From positions 1-8,178 of the forward strand of contig CALAVC010000015.1 in assembly GCA_937892095.1 (NCBI GenBank): 8,178 nucleotides of DNA, written 5' to 3'. Below, piece after piece: positions 1 to 4,673 of the stretch (the stretch's first letter is position 1; each line of letters starts with the position of its first letter). The notes beneath the pieces are model-generated. The model had not been told where the DNA came from, did no database searches, and saw only the letters and a program-made list of their open reading frames with translations. The translations under genes were made by a program, and so were the position numbers. Origin of the DNA: an uncultured Bacteroidales bacterium (GTDB lineage Bacteria > Bacteroidota > Bacteroidia > Bacteroidales > Marinilabiliaceae).

Positions 1-187
1 CGAAATACTTTTCTTATTAAGTCTAACCCTTTGGGTGCTTTGTGTAGTCTGTACAGTCAATGGGCAGACAGCCGTTAGCGGACAAGATTCTGTCAATCTG
101 ACATCCTTGCTTGGCGTCGTTGCACTCATTGGCACGTTCGGCATTGCAGGGCATGCCATATACATTTTTCGACACAGAAAACAATAA
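1..187 (+). CDS. small two-helix membrane protein, 3' end only
   Basis: An open frame runs from base 2 to a TAA at 185-187 and gives 61 residues with no start in view. It shows a hydrophobic segment at about residues 2-18, a short polar stretch (NGQTAVSGQDSVN), a second hydrophobic segment at about residues 32-54, and a basic tail (RHRKQ) that would lie in the cytoplasm. The stop is 6 bases before the ExbB-like gene, so the two are almost certainly co-transcribed. In hmu-type heme operons of Bacteroidales, small membrane proteins or the end of a large CobN-like chelatase (HmuS) sit at this place. The first hydrophobic stretch could be a signal peptide of a short protein that begins just outside the window, or the fragment could be a C-terminal membrane anchor of a larger protein. 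The sequence does not decide between these, and I do not recognise the family with certainty. Confidence 0.7.
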   Translation, partial: EILFLLSLTLWVLCVVCTVNGQTAVSGQDSVNLTSLLGVVALIGTFGIAGHAIYIFRHRKQ

Positions 188-193
188 ACTTAT

Positions 194-793
194 ATGCACT
201 ATATAACCGACATTCTCTATTGGATTTCAACCGGACTGCTCGTTCCAGTCATCGTATTGCTAATCCTTCTTTTCTTGCGTTCTTTGCTTCTTCTCGGCTC
301 TTTTTTCAGTCAGTATGTTAGCCACCTACGCACTTCTGCAAACGTTCGTTCTGCAGTCGAGGCCACCAATGTCTCAAACCTTGCCGACCTAGCAAACAGC
401 TTGCGTGGCAAGGTCGACAATCGTACTTCGCAACTCCTCGAAAATCTGACAGCCAATCGTGCCAACGCCTCCATGATCGATAAGCTCATGAGCGACTACG
501 AGATAAGCATAGAAGCCGACCTCGCAACCCCCAAAATGCTCTCCAAAATGGGACCTATGCTCGGTCTGATGGGGACACTTATCCCCATGGGACCCGCTCT
601 CGTCGGTCTTTCGTCGGGCGACATAGCCTCTATGGCCTACAATATGCAAGTCGCTTTCGCCACCACCGTCATCGGTCTTTTCTCGGCTGCCGTCGGCTAC
701 GTAATCCTCCAAGTCAAGCAACGTTGGGGACTCTCTATGCTCAACAATATGGAGTTCATCGCCTCTGTTGCCAAACAGCCTAACAACCAGTAG
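194..793 (+). CDS. MotA/TolQ/ExbB-family proton channel protein
   Basis: This inner-membrane channel subunit belongs to the family that uses the proton gradient to drive TonB-type energy transfer. The 199-residue product has a helix at about 12-38, a cytoplasmic domain at about 40-112, then two helices at about 116-138 and 153-175. The family's typical signature surrounds these: a Gly/Pro-rich GPMLGLMGTLIPMGPAL at 120-136 and AFATTVIGLFSAAVGYV at 154-170. Three helices with the main loop after the first is ExbB/TolQ topology. The product is slightly short for ExbB. The next gene, a DUF2149 protein, starts 2 bases after the stop and is the likely ExbD-like partner. In Porphyromonas and Bacteroides hmu operons an ExbB/TolQ homologue (HmuU) is followed by a small protein of this kind, so an energizing role in heme uptake is the best guess. 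Family assignment is firm; the substrate is inferred. Confidence 0.9.
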   Translation: MHYITDILYWISTGLLVPVIVLLILLFLRSLLLLGSFFSQYVSHLRTSANVRSAVEATNVSNLADLANSLRGKVDNRTSQLLENLTANRANASMIDKLMSDYEISIEADLATPKMLSKMGPMLGLMGTLIPMGPALVGLSSGDIASMAYNMQVAFATTVIGLFSAAVGYVILQVKQRWGLSMLNNMEFIASVAKQPNNQ

Positions 794-795
794 CC

Positions 796-1122
796 ATGCG
801 ACGCAAAATATTACGCGCCAGCGAAGACGACGACCCAATGGGCGTTGTTAGCAACCTTTTCGATGTGGCAATGGTCTTCGCCGTTGCGCTAATGGTTGCC
901 CTCGTTACGCGCTACAACATGACCGAAATGCTCTCTGCCGAAGACTTTACCGTCGTCAAGAACCCTGGTAAGGACAACATGGAAATTATAACCAAAGAAG
1001 GACAACAAATCAATCGCTACACACCTTCTGCCGACTCCGACCCCTCCGATGGCAAGCGTGGCAAGCGAGTTGGTGTAGCCTACGAACTCGAAAATGGCAA
1101 TATAATCTACGTGCCAGAGTAG
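796..1122 (+). CDS. DUF2149 protein, ExbD-like partner of the channel
   Basis: The 108-residue protein has a short charged N-terminus (to about residue 14, rich in Asp/Glu after RRK), one membrane helix at about 19-38, and a soluble C-terminal part of about 65 residues that would lie in the periplasm. This is the layout of ExbD/TolR, though smaller. The helix begins NLFDVAMVFAVALMVAL, with Asp23 near its cytoplasmic end. ExbD and TolR carry an essential aspartate in a similar 'DV' context, so Asp23 may be the proton-carrying residue; this is an inference. The start is 2 bases after the ExbB-like stop, and a terminator follows 24 bases after the stop, so this is the last gene of the operon. 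The neighbours fit the distal part of hmu-type heme operons (HmuV position). DUF2149 assignment is from recalled family features. Confidence 0.82.
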   Translation: MRRKILRASEDDDPMGVVSNLFDVAMVFAVALMVALVTRYNMTEMLSAEDFTVVKNPGKDNMEIITKEGQQINRYTPSADSDPSDGKRGKRVGVAYELENGNIIYVPE

Positions 1123-1146
1123 TGCACGAAACAAAAACATTTCTCC

Positions 1147-1182
1147 AAGTTGCCCGAAAAAACTTTTTCGGGCAACTTTTTT
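1147..1182 (+). terminator. intrinsic terminator of the ExbB-DUF2149 operon
   Basis: A perfect 15-bp inverted repeat (1147-1161 pairing with 1164-1178, AAGTTGCCCGAAAAA and its complement) has only two bases between the arms. It is followed by T residues, giving a run of six Ts at 1177-1182. The hairpin also has an A-rich left side but no matching gene enters from the right. Confidence 0.92.
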
Positions 1183-1204
1183 GCATCATTAGTGGTAAAA
1201 AAAT

Positions 1205-1235
1205 ATTGAATTATCGTTTCTTTTTATGAAATTTG
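1205..1235 (+). promoter_or_regulatory. candidate Bacteroidetes promoter for the secreted-protein pair
   Basis: GAAATTTG at 1228-1235 matches the -7 consensus TAnnTTTG except for the first base. ATTG at 1205-1208, 19 bases upstream, approximates the -33 TTTG. The predicted transcript starts near 1242 and has a leader of about 60 bases. In that leader CTATGA (1242-1247) can pair with TCATAG (1278-1283), and TGCCG (1257-1261) with CGGTA (1271-1275, one G-T pair). The rest of the 1183-1302 interval shows no gene. One mismatch in each box makes this tentative. Confidence 0.4.
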
Positions 1236-1302
1236 ATACCACTATGAGAATCGGAGTGCCGTTTTATCGTCGGTACGTCATAGAGAATCTAAAATCACAA
1301 GT

Positions 1303-1785
1303 ATGAAAATGAAGAAAACTTCTTTTGTCATCGGGTGCCTATCTGCCATAGGTCTTGTTGCGCATGCCCAAAGTGCCATAGTGCCTTTTGCGCAGACGCT
1401 TAGCAATTCAGACTATGTCGTTGAAGTAATGCTCGGCGGTGTTTTTCCTTCTGCCGTTACCGAACAAGGCTCTTTCACGGCGTCTTCGCTTTCGCCCGTT
1501 GTCCTGACGCTCCCCAAGTTGGCCTCAGGGCTAAAAAACATTTCCGCACAAGGTGAGCTACAGCTGACTATCAATCAAACGTCCGACATGCTAAATTTTG
1601 TTAGTTCAGAAGACGTTGCCGATGTCGCTCTCTACGACCTCGCAGGTCGTCGTGTCGCCTCGCAAAAACCCAACGCACAAGCATTCTCGCTCAGCACGTC
1701 TACCATCCCCGTTGGCGAAGTCATTCTCGTTGTATACACAGCCGACGGAAACCATTGCACACACAAGCTACTCATAAAGAAATAA
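1303..1785 (+). CDS. small secreted protein with T9SS type A-like C-terminal domain
   Basis: The 160-residue protein starts with a clear signal peptide (MKMKK, hydrophobic 7-20, likely cut after Ala22 in VAHA-QS). The last 70 or so residues resemble the type IX secretion C-terminal sorting domain: beta-strand spacing with DVALYDLAGRRVAS at 107-120 (family pattern 'v.vyDl.Gr.v'), then IPVGEVILVVYTADG and a closing KLLIKK. If so, the cargo between the two is only about 65 residues (23-88). That region has no recognised domain and alternates Ser/Thr-rich and Val/Leu-rich patches. It would be exported through the inner membrane, cross the outer membrane through the Por/T9SS machinery and be anchored or released. 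It is followed 19 bases later by a second exported protein, which suggests a joint surface role. ATG at 1309 is an alternative start. Export is well supported; the T9SS class is likely; the function is unknown. Confidence 0.82.
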   Translation: MKMKKTSFVIGCLSAIGLVAHAQSAIVPFAQTLSNSDYVVEVMLGGVFPSAVTEQGSFTASSLSPVVLTLPKLASGLKNISAQGELQLTINQTSDMLNFVSSEDVADVALYDLAGRRVASQKPNAQAFSLSTSTIPVGEVILVVYTADGNHCTHKLLIKK

Positions 1786-1804
1786 CGCAAAATATCATAT
1801 CACA

Positions 1805-2761
1805 ATGAAAATCAAGAAATTACTCCTTTCGCTATTCGCTGTTGCGCTATCTGCCGTATCCGCTTCGGCACAAGTGCCCGAAATGATGCGCTTTCAGACT
1901 CTCGTTCGCAATGCCAAAGGCTTGCCCGTCACCGAGTCTAATGTCAGCGTCCGCATAACCCTTTTCAACGGTGCAACCAAGACAGACCTATATAGCGAAA
2001 CTTTCGGTGTAACAACCGATGCCCTCGGCATCGCCAACATCGACTTTGGCACTGGCGAAACAGCCTCTGGCACCACATACGCCAGCTTTGCCGACATCGA
2101 CTGGACCTCAACCAACGAAAACCCCATTTGGATGCGTGTCGAAATCGACCCCACTGGTGGCTCCGACTATTCTGTAATCAATGGCGAGAGCCAACTCCTG
2201 ACCGCTCCCTATGCCATGATGACCAAAAAAGCTATGCAAGCTGAGGTCGCAAAAGTCTCCGAAAACACAAAGTTGGTCGGTAATCTTCAGTTGACCAATG
2301 CCACCTTGCAAGTCGAAAGCGAGAATGGTGTAGAGCTCCCAACCTTTATGCTTGCAGGCACCGAAATCGCCGATGGTCAGTCCATGCAACTCTTAGCCTA
2401 CACGCCTACCTATTTCTCCCTCAACTTTGCCACAGCTCCCAGCGCGACCAATTTCCGTATACAGATAACTCTCAACGGAAAAGCCATAAAGTCGCCACTC
2501 CTATCGAGTTACTACAACATACAAGGTCTTAAAATACCTGTTGCCACCGACAACGATGGCGTTTCGTGGGCATACTATGGCAATGTCAAAGTAAGCGGTC
2601 TCAGCAGTGAGGATTGGGACTATGGCACAGTCAACATGTATAGCGAACAAGACAATGGCACTTCCAACACCTATGGTAGCAACCAAGAATTTATGATTGG
2701 TCCTTTCTTGCCAGGTCAAGAAAACGTCATAAAAGTCTCTTTCATTCGCGTTATATATTAA
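1805..2761 (+). CDS. secreted protein with Bacteroidetes N-terminal stem domain
   Basis: The product is 318 residues with a signal peptide (MKIKKLLLSLFAVALSAVSASA, cut before Gln23). Residues 24-138 match a domain that recurs at the N-terminus of many Bacteroidetes surface proteins, often before collagen-like or tail-fibre-like parts: 'RFQTLVRNAKGLPVTESNVSVRITL', 'DALGIANIDFGTG', 'WMRVEIDPTGGSDY' and the ending 'SQLLTAPYAMMTKKA' all follow the family pattern (FNYQAVvRd..G.pv, DPTGG.nY, sQLLsvPYA). After a short helical linker (about 140-155), the C-terminal half (160-318) is predicted to be beta-rich, with many aromatic and Asn/Gly residues. It has no T9SS-type ending and no recognised catalytic motif. 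The upstream gene, 19 bases away, encodes a small T9SS-type protein; the two probably form one transcript that ends at the terminator at 2784. A structural or adhesive surface role is possible but not shown. Confidence 0.85.
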   Translation: MKIKKLLLSLFAVALSAVSASAQVPEMMRFQTLVRNAKGLPVTESNVSVRITLFNGATKTDLYSETFGVTTDALGIANIDFGTGETASGTTYASFADIDWTSTNENPIWMRVEIDPTGGSDYSVINGESQLLTAPYAMMTKKAMQAEVAKVSENTKLVGNLQLTNATLQVESENGVELPTFMLAGTEIADGQSMQLLAYTPTYFSLNFATAPSATNFRIQITLNGKAIKSPLLSSYYNIQGLKIPVATDNDGVSWAYYGNVKVSGLSSEDWDYGTVNMYSEQDNGTSNTYGSNQEFMIGPFLPGQENVIKVSFIRVIY

Positions 2762-2783
2762 TATCGTATAACACTAATATCCG

Positions 2784-2812
2784 ACACCTACGTTTTTGTA
2801 GGTGTTTTTTTT
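2784..2812 (+). terminator. intrinsic terminator after the secreted-protein pair
   Basis: ACACCTAC (2784-2791) pairs perfectly with GTAGGTGT (2798-2805) around a six-base loop. Eight Ts follow at 2805-2812. It begins 22 bases after the stop codon of the 318-residue gene. Confidence 0.93.
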
Positions 2813-2814
2813 GT

Positions 2815-2831
2815 ATTGTAACTCGTACATC
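2815..2831. promoter_or_regulatory. degenerate copy of the rpmE2 dyad (candidate operator)
   Basis: This 17-base site shares 12 positions with the perfect dyad at 2848-2864 and lies 33 bases before it, about three helical turns. Its own symmetry is weaker (TGTA 2817-2820 against TACA 2826-2829). It is a regulatory site only by analogy with the perfect copy. Confidence 0.3.
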
Positions 2832-2847
2832 TCGTATCGCCTAAAAG

Positions 2848-2864
2848 TTTGTAAATCTTACAAA
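2848..2864. promoter_or_regulatory. perfect 17-base dyad on the rpmE2 -33 box (candidate operator)
   Basis: TTTGTAA and TTACAAA are perfect inverted copies separated by ATC. The left arm starts on the -33 TTTG of the rpmE2 promoter, so a protein bound here would compete with RNA polymerase. The arm TTTGTAA recurs at 2889-2895, just past the expected start of transcription. Zur-type control is known for cysteine-free L31 genes in some other phyla. Whether a Zur-like protein binds here cannot be told from the sequence. Confidence 0.45.
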
Positions 2865-2879
2865 TAAGACTTACCTTTG
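2848..2879 (+). promoter_or_regulatory. rpmE2 promoter, Bacteroidetes -33/-7 type
   Basis: TTTG (2848-2851), a 20-base spacer, and TACCTTTG (2872-2879) fit the Bacteroidetes housekeeping consensus TTTG-N19-21-TAnnTTTG exactly. Transcription should start near 2885, giving a leader of about 38 bases before the ATG at 2923. The same -7 octamer is used for the TonB receptor gene on the other strand at 6578-6571. Confidence 0.85.
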
Positions 2880-2888
2880 CGCTCGCAA

Positions 2889-2910
2889 TTTGTAAGTTTC
2901 GAAACACAAA
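2889..2910. promoter_or_regulatory. inverted repeat in the rpmE2 leader
   Basis: TTTGT-aa-GTTTC is followed directly by GAAAC-ACAAA: two pairing blocks of five, with a two-base bulge on the left side. The central ten bases are a perfect palindrome with no loop, which suits a DNA-binding site better than an RNA hairpin. It starts with the same TTTGTAA as the dyad on the -33 box, 41 bases away (about four helical turns). Confidence 0.35.
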
Positions 2911-2922
2911 TAAGTAAATCAA

Positions 2923-3186
2923 ATGAAAAAGGGAATACATCCTGAGAACTATCGTCCGGTTGCATTTACCGACATGTCCAACAACGAGACATTCATCGTT
3001 CGTTCGGCTGCTACCACCAAGGACACCATCGAAATAGATGGCGAAACCTACCCACAGGTAAAGCTTGAAATCTCGAGCAGCTCGCACCCATTCTACACTG
3101 GTAAGATGAAGCTCGTCGACACTGCTGGTCGCGTCGATAAGTTCATGAACCGCTACCAAAAGCACCTCGAAAACCGCAAGAAATAA
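2923..3186 (+). CDS. rpmE2: 50S ribosomal protein L31, type B
   Basis: The 87-residue protein matches L31 type B throughout: MKKGIHPENYRPVAFTD at the start, the central 'G.TYPQVKLEISSSSHPFYTGK' block, and the basic C-terminal 'GRVDKFMNRYQKH' helix. L31 is a component of the large ribosomal subunit and bridges to the small one. There is no cysteine at all, so this is the zinc-free form, which in many bacteria replaces the zinc-binding L31 when zinc is short. In Bacteroidetes the type B form is often the only one, so a zinc link here is not certain. The gene is monocistronic in appearance: a perfect promoter with candidate operators lies upstream, and a structured region with a terminator lies downstream. 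Codon choice is cleaner (AAG, CTC, ACC) than in its neighbours, as expected of a highly expressed gene. Confidence 0.97.
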   Translation: MKKGIHPENYRPVAFTDMSNNETFIVRSAATTKDTIEIDGETYPQVKLEISSSSHPFYTGKMKLVDTAGRVDKFMNRYQKHLENRKK

Positions 3187-3193
3187 GGTTAGC

Positions 3194-3336
3194 TACCTTC
3201 GACAGTGCAAGCGCAAAAACAGACCATGCGTAAGGCTGAAACCCCAATCGGGTGTTCTATCCCACGCATAGGCAGAGCGCATTAAAAAGGTAAAAATCAG
3301 TCAGAGACCTGTCGACATCGGCAGGTCTCTCGTTTT
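3194..3336 (+). ncRNA. candidate structured RNA or mtaB leader
   Basis: The interval 3187-3356 has no gene. TACCTTCG at 3194-3201 is one base off the -7 consensus, but no -33 box is seen at the right distance. Downstream, nested helices can form: GCGC 3211-3214 with 3277-3280; CC plus ATGCGT (3224-3231) with ACGCAT plus GG (3264-3272, one bulged A); and GAAACCC (3238-3244) with GGGTGTTC (3250-3257, one bulged G) around a CAATC loop. An intrinsic terminator at 3303-3336 closes the unit. A transcript of about 130 bases would result. It does not look like a tRNA, SRP RNA or a riboswitch I know. It could also be the 3' UTR of rpmE2 or an attenuator leader of mtaB. Confidence 0.35.
3303..3336 (+). 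terminator. intrinsic terminator between rpmE2 and mtaB
   Basis: AGAGACCTG (3303-3311) pairs with CAGGTCTCT (3322-3330). The stem continues inward with a T-G pair and CGA/TCG, giving 13 pairs around a two-base loop. The tail is CG then TTTT at 3333-3336 and an AT-rich stretch. It ends only 20 bases before the mtaB start codon, which makes it either the end of an rpmE2/small RNA transcript or an attenuator of mtaB. Confidence 0.8.
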
Positions 3337-3356
3337 ATATATCTACTTCGCCACAA

Positions 3357-4673
3357 ATGACAGACAATGACAACTTTGGAAGGCATCGCTGTGCATTTCA
3401 TACCTTAGGTTGCAAACTAAATTTTAGCGAGACGAGCGACATGAGTCGTCGCATGGTTGCCGCAGGCTATGAACGTGTCGATTTCGACGACGTAGCCGAC
3501 GTCTATGTCATCAATACCTGTTCCGTAACCGAGGAGGCCAATAAGAAATGTCGGCAGACAATAAACAAATGCCATCGTCTAAACCCCAATGCCACAGTCG
3601 TCGTTACGGGTTGCTATGCGCAACTTCAAGCAGAAAAAATAGCCCAAATAGAGGGTGTCGGGCTTGTGCTAGGTGCCAACCAGAAGGACCGTATTGTAGA
3701 GTGCATAGAAAATTGTCGTGCGGAGCGTATCGTCAGTTCCGACATCTTGCGCGATAAACGTTTCTTTGGCGCATATTCGTCGGGCGACCGAACTCGTACT
3801 TTCCTCAAGGTGCAAGACGGTTGCAACTATTTTTGCACCTATTGTACCATACCTATGGCTCGTGGGTTAAGTCGTAGTGCCAATGTTGCACAAAGCATAG
3901 AACTTGCTAAGCATGCTGCTGCCGATGGCGCAAAAGAAATAGTCCTTACTGGCGTCAATATTGGCGATTTCGGACGTGAGCATGGCGAGTCATTCCTTCA
4001 GCTAATCGAGGCCTTAGAAGATGTCGAGGGCATCGAGCGATACCGCATTTCGTCCATAGAACCCAATCTGCTGACCGACGACATAATTAGGCATGTTGCT
4101 GCGTCGAAAAAGTTTATGCCACATTTCCACGTGCCGCTACAATCTGGTTCCGACACGATGTTGCGTCTTATGCATCGCCGCTACGACACTCAACTCTATG
4201 CCGATAAGGTCAGAACCATTAAAAGCCTCATCCCACATGCCTTTATCGGTGTCGATGTCATCGTAGGTGTCAATGGTGAGACCGACACACTTTTCCGTGA
4301 AACGTATGATTTCCTAAGCCGCACAGACTTTACGCAACTACACGTATTTACCTATTCTGAACGTCCCAACACTGCGGCTCTGAAAATAAAACCCGTCGTA
4401 CCCCTCAACGTTAGGCACGAGCGCAACGCCTTGCTACACGAACTCTCAGAACAGCACCGAATCGAATTCTATCGCCAACACATCGGCTCAGAAGCCGATG
4501 TGTTGATAGAAAGTAGTGTGAAAGATGGTCAGATGACAGGATTCTCTGCCAACTACATCCGAGTCGAAATAGACGAACGACCAGAGCTTGCCAACACCAT
4601 TCAACACGTTCGACTTGGCAATCTGTCGCTCGACAAGTTGTCTCTCAGTGGCAAACTTATCGACCCAGCTTGA
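3357..4673 (+). CDS. mtaB: tRNA N6-threonylcarbamoyladenosine methylthiotransferase MtaB
   Basis: This radical-SAM enzyme adds a methylthio group to t6A at position 37 of tRNAs that read ANN codons, giving ms2t6A. The 438-residue protein has the three-domain order of the family. The N-terminal MTTase domain (about 10-130) has cluster cysteines Cys19 (HTLGCKLN), Cys55 (NTCSVT) and Cys86 (TGCYAQ). The radical-SAM domain (about 142-370) has Cys156, Cys160 and Cys163 in CNYFCTYC, preceded by KVQDG. A TRAM-like RNA-binding tail covers about 376-438. The 'TLGCKLN.SET' start and 'CSVTE.A..K..Q.I' separate MtaB from MiaB and RimO. The ATG at 3357 gives about nine residues more than usual before the conserved region; no better ATG lies between. 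No standard promoter fits between the terminator and the start. The 3' end overlaps the opposite TonB receptor gene by 17 bases. Confidence 0.95.
   Translation: MTDNDNFGRHRCAFHTLGCKLNFSETSDMSRRMVAAGYERVDFDDVADVYVINTCSVTEEANKKCRQTINKCHRLNPNATVVVTGCYAQLQAEKIAQIEGVGLVLGANQKDRIVECIENCRAERIVSSDILRDKRFFGAYSSGDRTRTFLKVQDGCNYFCTYCTIPMARGLSRSANVAQSIELAKHAAADGAKEIVLTGVNIGDFGREHGESFLQLIEALEDVEGIERYRISSIEPNLLTDDIIRHVAASKKFMPHFHVPLQSGSDTMLRLMHRRYDTQLYADKVRTIKSLIPHAFIGVDVIVGVNGETDTLFRETYDFLSRTDFTQLHVFTYSERPNTAALKIKPVVPLNVRHERNALLHELSEQHRIEFYRQHIGSEADVLIESSVKDGQMTGFSANYIRVEIDERPELANTIQHVRLGNLSLDKLSLSGKLIDPA
4476..4505. repeat. perfect 13-bp inverted repeat inside mtaB
   Basis: CAACACATCGGCT (4476-4488) is followed by a CAGA loop and its exact complement (4493-4505). 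It lies in codons for RQHIGSEADVLIE, at the junction of the radical-SAM domain and the TRAM-like tail. No T-run follows on either strand, so it is not an ordinary intrinsic terminator. Confidence 0.9.

Noticed and set aside
569..588. Inverted repeat ATGGGGA/TCCCCAT in the ExbB-like gene
   Set aside because: Seven pairs only, and the codons encode the conserved GLMGTLIPMG motif, so protein constraint explains it.
389..838. Open frame of 149 codons on the - strand opposite the ExbB-like gene
   Set aside because: Antisense to a clear membrane protein, with biased His/Gly/Arg content and no known motif.
1303..1345. Lipobox-like VIGC (residues 9-12) suggesting a lipoprotein
   Set aside because: The hydrophobic core continues to residue 20 and only about four hydrophobic residues precede the Cys; a standard signal peptidase site after Ala22 fits better.
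3187..3356. tRNA, SRP RNA or cobalamin-type riboswitch in the rpmE2-mtaB gap
   Set aside because: No cloverleaf, no SRP core motif and no B12-box-like sequence was seen; kept only as an unassigned structured candidate.
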